From: Bacilli bacterium
GTDB taxonomy: Bacteria > Bacillota_I > Bacilli_A > RFN20 > CAG-826
Reading direction: 5' to 3'
Assembly: GCA_017617775.1 (NCBI GenBank)
Contig: JAFZVO010000073.1
Coordinates: 1-8,364 of the forward strand
DNA: 8,364 nt
Made by a program: the position numbers and the translations under genes. A model generated the notes under the pieces. It worked only from the letters and a program-made list of their open reading frames with translations, made no database searches and was not told the DNA's origin. Below, piece by piece: positions 1 to 7,500 of the stretch (the stretch's first letter is position 1; the number at the start of each line of letters is the position of its first letter).

Positions 1-2
1 AA

Positions 3-227
3 GATTGCTATGCGATCGGTCGCAATGTTGATGAGTTTGATGAACAAGTTAAAAAACTAGCAAGCGATAAGAAATATTATGAGCATTATTCCAAAGGCTC
101 TCGTGTAATCTCTGATTTCTACAGCAAAGAGCACGTTAAAAATATCTGGAGAGAATACTATCCACGCATCTACAACAAGTGGAAAGCTATCAAAGGCAAG
201 TCTCTCAAAATGGAAAAGAAGAAATAA
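3..227 (+). CDS. C-terminal fragment of a probable GT4-type glycosyltransferase (5' end outside window)
   Basis: This open frame enters from the left edge and ends at TAA 225-227, leaving 74 residues. The visible part has the usual tail of a GT-B fold, family 4-like glycosyltransferase. There is an acidic 'NVDEFDEQVKKLASD' segment, where such enzymes have a helix after the nucleotide-sugar site, followed by a helical stretch and the pattern Y-S-x-E-x-V-x-x-x-W-x-x-x-Y at about residues 46-60. The protein ends in a lysine-rich tail (EKKK), which could favour contact with an anionic membrane. The catalytic and donor-binding parts lie outside the window, so the sugar and acceptor cannot be named. 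It runs in the same direction as the next gene with no hairpin terminator between, so read-through into the downstream cluster is possible. The family call rests on pattern recognition of a short C-terminus only. Confidence 0.6.
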   Translation, partial: DCYAIGRNVDEFDEQVKKLASDKKYYEHYSKGSRVISDFYSKEHVKNIWREYYPRIYNKWKAIKGKSLKMEKKK

Positions 228-247
228 TCATTTGATATTCCTATAGG

Positions 248-276
248 TTGATAATAATAAACAATAGTTTTATTAT
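248..276 (+). promoter_or_regulatory. Candidate sigma-A promoter for the oxidoreductase-peptidase-phosphatase cluster
   Basis: TTGATA at 248-253 and TATTAT at 271-276 each match the -35 and -10 consensus at five of six positions, and are separated by exactly 17 bp. The predicted transcription start is near 283, only about three bases before the ATG at 286. An AT-rich imperfect palindrome (arms 254-262 and 267-276, one bulged T) covers the spacer and the -10 box. It has almost no GC, so it does not look like a terminator. AT-rich DNA gives chance matches easily, so the call is moderate. Confidence 0.42.
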
Positions 277-285
277 GGTTTTACT

Positions 286-1821
286 ATGAACAAGAAAAAG
301 AAAATCATCATCGTCGGTGGAGGGATCTCTGGCTTAGCTGCCGGAATCTTCGCGATTCAACAAGGTTTTGAACCATTGATTCTTGAAAAGAATCCGGTTT
401 TAGGTGGCCTCTGCACGGGATGGAAACGAAAAGGTTTTAATCTCGATGGCTGTATCCACTGGATCACTGGGACGAAAAAAGGGACTCAACTCTATGACAT
501 GTGGAAGAGCATTGGGGCCTTTGAAGATGATGAAATATATCATAATAAAGGTTGGGGAACAGTGGACTATGAAGGGACTCCAGTTCCTTTTTGGTCAGAT
601 TTAGATAAGACCCAAGAGGAGTGGATCAGAATCTCTCCAGAAGACACAAAACGCATCAAAAGGTTCTTTAAAACTGTCAAAGCTTATATCGATGTCGAAC
701 TTCCGACAGAAGCTCCGACAGCATATTTATCATATAAAACAGCATTGAAATTCGTCTTCAAATTAGTGAAGTATTTCCCGCATTATGAATACGGTTTATT
801 CGCTTCTTGTGATCGATATGCGAAGAAATTTAAATCTCCGGCATTAAGATATGCAATCACACATATTCAACCTGGAAAAGGTAATCTCTATTCGATGATT
901 TTCTCCTACGCTAATGTCGCAAGCGGTAATGGTGGGAACATCAAAGGTGGTTCCTTAAAATTCGTAGAAAATATTAAGAAAAAATATGAGAGTTTAGGCG
1001 GAGAATATCTCCTCAATTCTCCAGTGAAAAAGGTCAATTTCAAACATCGTCGTGCGATTGGCGTCACTTTAGAAGATGGAACATTGATTAATGGTGATTA
1101 TGTCGTCACCTGCTGCGATGCGAACTATGTTCTCATGAAGATTTTAAAAGGAAGATTCCCAGTATTTCGACTCGCGAGACGATTTAATCGTCCAAAGAAA
1201 CATCCCGCGCCTTCATGCGTATTATTACATTTCGCTGTCCAAGACATGGTGGATGTCGATTCTCCATATAACTTTTCAATTGAGCCATTCTCCATCGGTG
1301 GCTATAAAGTCGACCATATCAATATGCGTTCATTAGGGCATGATCCGATGTATGTGAAAGGGAATACAACAGTCGTTCAAGTGATGATTGACCAATACAG
1401 CAAACATTATGATTATTGGGCTAATCTCTACCAGCATAAGGACTTCTACAATGTTGTCAAAGAAGCGGTGGCGAAGATGGTTTCAATCAATATTGAAAAG
1501 AAATTTCCATCTCTTTCTGGAAAAATCACTTTATTAGATGTCGCAACTCCTGTAACATTTAATAGATATGTCAACGCTTCGCGAGGGACATATATGGGAT
1601 TCTTATATACTTCCCGTTCTTCCGCGTTGATGTTCTCGGGCAAAGTGCCATTCCTCAGAAAGATATATCTCTCAGGCCAATATGTGCAGTGCCCAGGTGG
1701 TCTCCCCTTAGCGATGGTCGCGGGGAACCATTCGATACAGAGAATCCGTTATAAGGAGAACACTCTGTTCAAACGATATTTCATAAGAAACAGAATGAAA
1801 GCAAAGGAGAATAAACAATGA
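286..1821 (+). CDS. CrtI/phytoene-desaturase-like FAD-dependent oxidoreductase
   Basis: A 511-residue flavoprotein of the carotenoid desaturase / retinol saturase-like superfamily. The N-terminus holds the Rossmann dinucleotide fold: GGGISG at residues 11-16, the ribose-binding Glu34 ending the second strand, and the LGGLC motif at 39-43. A mid-protein GG at 221-222 and the stretch ending in 'GVTLEDGT' (about 240-280) form the second part of the FAD domain. The C-terminus has the signature YLSGQYVQCPGGLPLA at 461-476, which in CrtI-type enzymes closes over the flavin. Family members desaturate, saturate or isomerise isoprenoid or other lipid chains; the substrate here is unknown and no crtB/crtM synthase is visible. 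The ATG at 286 is the only plausible start: the in-frame stop TAG at 265-267 leaves no alternative between, and a later start would remove the Rossmann motif. There is no Shine-Dalgarno sequence before it. Its TGA stop overlaps the next gene's ATG. Confidence 0.85.
   Translation: MNKKKKIIIVGGGISGLAAGIFAIQQGFEPLILEKNPVLGGLCTGWKRKGFNLDGCIHWITGTKKGTQLYDMWKSIGAFEDDEIYHNKGWGTVDYEGTPVPFWSDLDKTQEEWIRISPEDTKRIKRFFKTVKAYIDVELPTEAPTAYLSYKTALKFVFKLVKYFPHYEYGLFASCDRYAKKFKSPALRYAITHIQPGKGNLYSMIFSYANVASGNGGNIKGGSLKFVENIKKKYESLGGEYLLNSPVKKVNFKHRRAIGVTLEDGTLINGDYVVTCCDANYVLMKILKGRFPVFRLARRFNRPKKHPAPSCVLLHFAVQDMVDVDSPYNFSIEPFSIGGYKVDHINMRSLGHDPMYVKGNTTVVQVMIDQYSKHYDYWANLYQHKDFYNVVKEAVAKMVSINIEKKFPSLSGKITLLDVATPVTFNRYVNASRGTYMGFLYTSRSSALMFSGKVPFLRKIYLSGQYVQCPGGLPLAMVAGNHSIQRIRYKENTLFKRYFIRNRMKAKENKQ
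1803..1810 (+). promoter_or_regulatory. Strong ribosome binding site for the M3 peptidase gene
   Basis: AAAGGAGA lies within the last codons of the oxidoreductase gene, seven bases before the ATG at 1818. It supports that start and independent ribosome loading, in addition to coupling through the ATGA overlap. It is the best ribosome site in this cluster; the genes before and after have none. Confidence 0.8.
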
Positions 1822-3518
1822 AAAACTTAAGAAAAGCATTATTCACTCTATCCTTAACATTTGTCCTCAGCGCCTGTGGGGCAGGTGGCAACAAACTCGA
1901 TTGGAACAAGGTGAAGAATACCGGAACTGGTATTTCTTTAGAGAGTGGTAAAGTCGCGAAATGCAGCCTCAAATTCGATAGCGAAGCGTTTGCTTCTTCA
2001 AAGAAGAAAGCTGATGAGATCGCCGTCAATAAAGGCAGTGTTTACACCTTCAATGGTGAAACCGAAAAAGTGTTCAATATGGTTGAATCATTAAGGGAGA
2101 AAGTCACTGTCTCAAGAGCGAAATATTATGAAGCTGGCGCGGATGAATACAAAGAAATCTATGATTCCTTATACGAAGAATATCTCGGTTTCTATGCTTG
2201 GTATTATACATTCCTCCAACACGTGAGAGATTCCTCTCCAGAAATCTATAATTCTTTCTTCGGCGATATGAGTGAGAAAGAAGTGGCTGATTATATCCAA
2301 AACTTCCTCTATACCGAAGATACAAAGAGACTCGATACAGAGATTGAAGCGATTCAAAACGAACAAGAAGAAAAATACACGCAATTCGTGAAGGATTTCC
2401 GTAATCAAACGATCAGAATGGGGGATAGTGGTTGGAACAAATATCTCAACGAGTCTTTAGATAACTTCCGTCAAGTAATCTCCAAAGGTGGCGAATACGC
2501 GGCCTATTATGGTTATGATAACTATTTAGACTATGTCTATGAGAATTGGTTCAACCGTAATTATAAATACGATTTCGTCGAAGACTATGTGGCATTAGTT
2601 GACCAATATGTTATTCCTGCCGCTCAATATTACGAGAACAATGTCAACGATTCTGTGATCAAGAAAACTTCAAAGAAGAAATTATTTGAGAGTTTCACCA
2701 GCGGTAATATCGCGGATGAAACATATTTTAAAGGCGATTTGTTAGATGCTTATGTCAAACAGATGGGCAGCAGTATGTCAGGCGCCTATGACCACATGAA
2801 GAACGATGGCTATTTCATCTTCTCTAATGATCCAAACTCCTTAGGTACAGCCTATGTTGCTTCTGGAATGGATGAACCATTAATCTTCTTCTCCAGCGGA
2901 TATCAAAATGTCTCCACAATCGTCCACGAATTCGGTCACTATCACGCGGAATACAGCAATCCAAATAATGGTTCATTCCCATTTGATATCGAAGAGACTC
3001 ATTCCCAAGGTAATGAGATGCTCTTTGCCCGTTATTTAAGCGAATACTATAAAGACAGCCCAGATTTAGATGTCTATCAATATATCCAAGATTACAGCGT
3101 CTACTCTATGCTCAGCGACTCCATCTTACCAGCGGCAGTGGCGAAAGTGGAATCCTACGTCTTTGAAAACCTCGATAAGACCAATAGTGAAATCCTCTCT
3201 GGTGTCAACACCATCATGAGCAAATATCGCGCTTTATATCCAGATGGATACGATATGATCTATGCTTACTGGGCAGCACCTATTGTCAGTGCCGTCGGTT
3301 ATTATATCTCTTATGCGACTAGTGCCGTAGCTTCTGCCACAATCTACATCGAAGCGCGTCAAGATTTTGAAACAGCGAAGAGTAAATACCTCAAGTTTGT
3401 CGCTTATCCAGAAGAATGTAATGACATCAACACCATCTTCAATTACGCGGGTATCGATTCACCACTTGAAGAATCCACGTTACAAAAATTAACTCATTCC
3501 AACTTATATTCTTTCTAA
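1818..3518 (+). CDS. Exported lipoprotein, M3-family (oligoendopeptidase F-like) zinc metallopeptidase
   Basis: A 566-residue protein with a lipoprotein signal peptide: basic start (MKNLRK), hydrophobic core, and lipobox L17-S18-A19-C20. It is therefore expected to be lipid-anchored on the outer face of the membrane. The body is mostly helical and rich in Tyr, Asp and Glu. The zinc site is H370-E-F-G-H374, and the likely third ligand is Glu393 in the 'EETHSQGNE' segment, the place of the E-x-x-S motif in M3 enzymes. An aromatic helix with Y495-Y-I-S-Y499 near the C-terminus resembles the substrate-binding region of the family. M3 peptidases cleave short peptides inside a closed channel; here this would occur outside the cell, perhaps on nutrient or signal peptides (inference). 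Length fits oligoendopeptidase F-like proteins (about 560-600). The 4-bp overlap with the preceding gene and the 3-bp gap to the next indicate one transcript. Confidence 0.88.
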   Translation: MKNLRKALFTLSLTFVLSACGAGGNKLDWNKVKNTGTGISLESGKVAKCSLKFDSEAFASSKKKADEIAVNKGSVYTFNGETEKVFNMVESLREKVTVSRAKYYEAGADEYKEIYDSLYEEYLGFYAWYYTFLQHVRDSSPEIYNSFFGDMSEKEVADYIQNFLYTEDTKRLDTEIEAIQNEQEEKYTQFVKDFRNQTIRMGDSGWNKYLNESLDNFRQVISKGGEYAAYYGYDNYLDYVYENWFNRNYKYDFVEDYVALVDQYVIPAAQYYENNVNDSVIKKTSKKKLFESFTSGNIADETYFKGDLLDAYVKQMGSSMSGAYDHMKNDGYFIFSNDPNSLGTAYVASGMDEPLIFFSSGYQNVSTIVHEFGHYHAEYSNPNNGSFPFDIEETHSQGNEMLFARYLSEYYKDSPDLDVYQYIQDYSVYSMLSDSILPAAVAKVESYVFENLDKTNSEILSGVNTIMSKYRALYPDGYDMIYAYWAAPIVSAVGYYISYATSAVASATIYIEARQDFETAKSKYLKFVAYPEECNDINTIFNYAGIDSPLEESTLQKLTHSNLYSF

Positions 3519-3521
3519 TCG

Positions 3522-4301
3522 ATGAAAAATCCGAACATTAAGATCATCTTTGTCGATATTGATTGGACATTATTTGACCATCATATTTTGAAATACCATA
3601 AAAGTGGGCTTCGCGCGTTAAAAAAAGCCCGTAAAAATGGGGTCAAAGTGATCATCTGTTCGGCGCGACATTATATGTCTTTCTACCATGTCGATGCGAT
3701 TAAAAAAGTTCCTCATGATGGTTATATCGCTTCGGGTGGTGGGATTGCTTATGCAGACGGAGAATATATCTACCGTCAAAGTATCAATCCTGAACTCGCG
3801 AAGACATTCGTCGACCGCGCATCCGCGTTAGGATACGAACTACAAATCATCGGGCCAGATTATTCTTATCTCACCCTTCCGGAAAACGATTTAGCGACTG
3901 GTTATTATAAATTCTGGTATGAATATCATCCATCTGTCCAAGATTATGATGGAAGAGAGGTGACGAGCATTCTCTTATTCTGCAAAGAAGGAGAAGAAAA
4001 GCAATTTGAAGATCTTCCTCTCCATTTCTTCCGATTCTATGATAGCGGAGTGGATGTCACGGAAGTCCCATATCTCAAGAGCACAGGGATCAAAGCTATC
4101 CTCAAGCATTATGGCTATTCTAAAGAAGAAGCGATGGCCATTGGCGATGATTATCCCGACATTGAGATGTTTAAAGAAGTCGGGACATCAATCGCGATGG
4201 GAAACGGAAAACCAGAAGTGAAAAAATATGCGACTTATGTGACCGATTCCATCGATGAAAAAGGTCTCAAAAAAGGGTTAAAACACTTCGAAATTATATA
4301 A
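3522..4301 (+). CDS. Cof-type HAD-superfamily phosphatase (subfamily IIB-like)
   Basis: A 259-residue cytoplasmic hydrolase with all four HAD motifs. Motif I is D12-I-D14-W-T16-L, with Asp12 the nucleophile and Asp14 the acid/base. Motif II is Ser47 in 'CSAR'. Motif III is Lys191 in 'GIKAIL'. Motif IV is G208-D-D-Y-P-D213, which holds the magnesium. The insert between motifs II and III fits the C2B cap of Cof-type enzymes, which remove phosphate from sugar phosphates, FMN, PLP and similar small molecules; the substrate cannot be read from sequence. Motif I has Trp where Gly is usual (DxDGT), and motif II has SAR rather than TGR. The ATG follows the peptidase stop by three bases in the same frame (TAA-TCG-ATG) with no ribosome site, so translation probably depends on termination-reinitiation. 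A hairpin terminator follows directly. Confidence 0.88.
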   Translation: MKNPNIKIIFVDIDWTLFDHHILKYHKSGLRALKKARKNGVKVIICSARHYMSFYHVDAIKKVPHDGYIASGGGIAYADGEYIYRQSINPELAKTFVDRASALGYELQIIGPDYSYLTLPENDLATGYYKFWYEYHPSVQDYDGREVTSILLFCKEGEEKQFEDLPLHFFRFYDSGVDVTEVPYLKSTGIKAILKHYGYSKEEAMAIGDDYPDIEMFKEVGTSIAMGNGKPEVKKYATYVTDSIDEKGLKKGLKHFEII

Positions 4302-4305
4302 AAAT

Positions 4306-4332
4306 ATCCTCCATATGCGGAGGATTTTTATT
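4306..4332. terminator. Bidirectional rho-independent terminator between the HAD gene and tRNA-Pro
   Basis: A 7-bp perfect stem (ATCCTCC at 4306-4312, GGAGGAT at 4319-4325) encloses a 6-base loop. On the + strand it is followed by TTTTATT, ending the cluster a few bases after the HAD stop. On the - strand it is followed by ATTTTT, and it lies just beyond the 3' CCA of the tRNA, so it can stop both transcripts. Confidence 0.85.
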
Positions 4333-4336
4333 CGTT

Positions 4337-4413
<77 letters not shown>

Positions 4414-4422
4414 ATTATGTCT

Positions 4423-4428
4423 ATTATA
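4423..4428 (-). promoter_or_regulatory. -10 box of the tRNA-Pro promoter
   Basis: On the - strand a perfect TATAAT lies with its 3' end ten bases before the first tRNA base, giving a predicted start about three bases upstream of the mature 5' end. The matching -35 position (about 4446-4451) reads TTTTTA, a poor match. The leader would be unusually short for a tRNA precursor, so the exact start is uncertain. Confidence 0.5.
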
Positions 4429-4459
4429 TACTAATTCATATTTTATAAAAATATTGATA

Positions 4460-4468
4460 TGTTATAAT
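4460..4468 (+). promoter_or_regulatory. Extended -10 promoter of the ABC transporter gene
   Basis: TG-T-TATAAT is a perfect extended -10 element (TG at 4460-4461, TATAAT at 4463-4468). The -35 position is only T-rich, as is common when an extended -10 is present. Transcription should begin near 4475, giving a leader of about 26 bases. This rules out the in-frame TTG at 4468 as the translation start, since it would lie upstream of the transcript. Confidence 0.68.
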
Positions 4469-4488
4469 TGTTACTAGCAAAACACACA

Positions 4489-4494
4489 GGGGGA
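4489..4494 (+). promoter_or_regulatory. Ribosome binding site that fixes the ABC gene start
   Basis: GGGGGA lies six bases before the ATG at 4501 and is the only purine-rich Shine-Dalgarno-like run in this leader. It selects ATG 4501 over the upstream in-frame TTG at 4468, which has no such site. Confidence 0.7.
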
Positions 4495-4500
4495 TACTTT

Positions 4501-7500
4501 ATGTTAGAAGTAAAAAACCTGGTGAAAGTTTATAAGACAAAAGGCGGCGTGGAGACACGCGCTCTTGACGGTGTCACCGTAAACTTTCCCGAGACCGGAC
4601 TTGTTTTCCTTTTAGGTAAGTCTGGTTCTGGTAAATCGACATTGCTCAACATGATCGGTGGTTTGGATAAACCCGATGATGGTGAGATTATCGTGAAAGG
4701 CAGAAGCTCCAAGAACTTCTCCCAGTCTGATTTCGATAGTTACCGTAACACGTATATTGGCTTCATCTTCCAAGAATATAACGTCTTGAATGAATTCAAT
4801 ATCGAACAAAACATCGCTCTTGCTTTGCAACTTCAAGGCAAGAAGAATGACAGAGAAGCAGTGAACGCTCTCTTAAAAGAAGTGGATTTAGAAGGTTTCA
4901 ATAAACGAAAACCTAACACTTTATCCGGTGGTCAAAAACAGAGAATCGCCATCGCGCGTGCTTTGATTAAATCGCCTGAAATCATCATGGCGGATGAACC
5001 GACAGGTGCCTTGGACTCTAACACTGGTAAACAAGTCTTAGAAACATTAAAAAAATTATCTAAAGATAAACTCGTGATCATCGTCTCTCACGACCAAGAC
5101 TTCGCGGAAGAATACGGCGATCGTATCATCGAACTCAAGGATGGAAAGATCATCTCTGATAAGAGCAAAGAACAAGTTCCTCCAAAAGCGATGAATGCGA
5201 ACATTCAAGTGATCAATGGTAATATCATTGATATTAAAAAAGGTTCTGACTTGTCCGAAGCAGACTTTAAACAATTATATCAATTGATTAAGAAACAAGA
5301 TAAAGAAGTCTTGATCTCCACAGGTGAGAATAACATCGCCGTCACCAAGAAAGCCCAACGCATCAGCGATGATGGTAAGGGCGAAGTCTTTAAAGATACG
5401 AAAGAAGTAGCGGTTAAGCAATATAATGGAGCGGAAACCAAATTCATCCGTTCTCATATGCCATTCTCCCGCAGTTTCAAGATGGGTGCGAGTGGTTTAA
5501 AGACCAAACCGATTAGATTGATCTTTACCATTCTTTTATCTGTCGTGTCCTTCACGATGTTTGGTATTGCTTCCACATTGATGCTCTATGATTCCGCTTA
5601 TTCATTAAGCGATGCTTTGAAGAACATGGATCGCACATCCGAAGCGGTCGTCAAACAATACGATTACAACTCCAAATCCGTCACCATCAACAATGCGACT
5701 GGTGAAGTGGAAAGAGAAGGTAGTGAATACCCAGGTACTGGCGATGCCTACTTCGGCGTCCAAGAAGTCAAGGATTTGAACGCGCAGAACAACAATCGCT
5801 TCTTACCTGTTTATACATTGAGTAGTGGTGGTTTCTCTTTATATAACCGTCCATTCTCATTCCAGAACGTGATGGTCAATGGCGATTCCAAAGAATACTA
5901 TTCTTATAATGGCTTCTCCGGTTTAACTGATGCGAGCAGAGAGCAAATCTCTCAAGTTGGCGCGCAGTTAACGGGTGAGCATCCAAAAGCGGCCAACGAA
6001 ATCGCGATTTCTAATTATCATTTTGATTTATTAAAAGAGAGCGGCGCGTTAGGCACTCTCAACGATAAGAATTCTATTCTTAATAAAGAATTAGATTTAT
6101 ATTTCTATGGCAAAAACTGGATGTCTGTGACAGCCAAGATGAAAATTGTTGGTGTCTATGATTTCGGTAACATTCCATCCACATATGATGCAGTAAAAGC
6201 GGCGAAAGAACCATCTGTCAGCCAAATCGAAAGAGAACAACAGGTTGATGCTTTTGATAATTTCATCGCTTCCTCTACTTATACGATTGGTTATGTCGCT
6301 CCTGAATTCTATGAGACATATGGCTATGTCCCAAGCGATAACCGTAGTTACATTGATAATGTCTGGCCAAGAGGCATTCTCTGTGGCGATAGCATGGAAT
6401 CTCTTGATAAGCAACCAGTGAATAACGATAGTGGCTTCAGCGCTTACCTCATCGAGAATCTCGAAGGGGCTGCCGGAGTGGTCTATTATGACAAGGACTT
6501 CAAAGAAGTCACAAACGTTACTTTAGGTGATAGCGATGTTCTCCTCCCATATGATCAATATTATATGAACTCCCTAAGAGAGAAGAACTGGATGCCAATT
6601 GAAGACTTCAAGCAAAAACTGGATAATTACAAGAATTATTATTCTGAAGAAGAACGTCAAATGCTTGAAGAGATGAACAACTGGGAAGAAGGCTATGAAA
6701 GCACAAGCGATTTAGTCAATGCATACATCCGTATGAGAGACGCCTTCAACAAAGGCGGAGAACTCATCTACCCAGGTGGACATACTTTAGAAGAAGATAC
6801 AGCGACAGTGAAGGCTGGCTTCAACGCTTTATACGCGAAAGTATGCGAAAGATACTATCTCTGCGATGCATATAGTTACATTAGTAACTACTATATGGAA
6901 AGATCCATTGAAACCCCAACTACTTGGGAAGCCACATCTGAAATCTATAGCAAACTCAACAAGTATGAGGAAAATGCGACCGATGATGAAGTCTTAACAT
7001 TTAAGAACAATATCAAAGGATACTATGAGACCGAAGGAGCGGATGCCGCTTATCTCCTCAAAGCCGTGAGAGCGGATACAATCTTCAATGTCACTAACGA
7101 CCAATATCGTTCTAAAGTTGAGAACAAAATCCGAGAATTATATGGCGAAGAAGTTGGTTTCTATACTGTTATTAATGGTTTCTTAGTAGACCATGAAAAC
7201 CCAGAACAAGTCGAAAGATTCGATACATCTTACACTTATGCTTACAAACTCTTAAAAGGTGAAGAAGCGGCCGTGACGTTTGAATTCGATCCAAGCTTTA
7301 TCGGTGAATTCGTGATGCGTGAATCAAAATTAGATAATCCATCGTTCTTCACAAAAGATATGTCTGGAACTATCAAAGAATATAATGTCAAAGGTTATGC
7401 CAAAGTTGGCGATCGTGGTTGGGAACCAGTTTTGACTCGTAATGCGATTAAGAATTACCTCCAAGATTCCTATTCCTGGAAGAATGTCTACGAGACAAGT

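Noticed and set aside
254..276. Terminator between the glycosyltransferase and oxidoreductase genes
   Set aside because: The hairpin is almost all A-T with a bulge and no proper U-tract, so it would not terminate efficiently.
1446..1643. Minus-strand open frame of 65 codons inside the oxidoreductase gene
   Set aside because: It lies fully inside a well-supported gene, has no recognisable domain and looks like a shadow frame.
286..1821. Naming the oxidoreductase crtI or crtN and calling a carotenoid pathway
   Set aside because: The fold family is clear, but no phytoene or dehydrosqualene synthase is present and the family covers many substrates.
4468..4500. N-terminal extension of the ABC protein from TTG 4468
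   Set aside because: The TTG overlaps the -10 box and has no ribosome site; the family normally begins right at 'MLEVKNL'.
6097..6414. Minus-strand open frame of 105 codons inside the ABC gene
   Set aside because: It is the longest antisense frame, but no protein family is recognisable and the + strand reading continues MacB-like extracellular sequence throughout.
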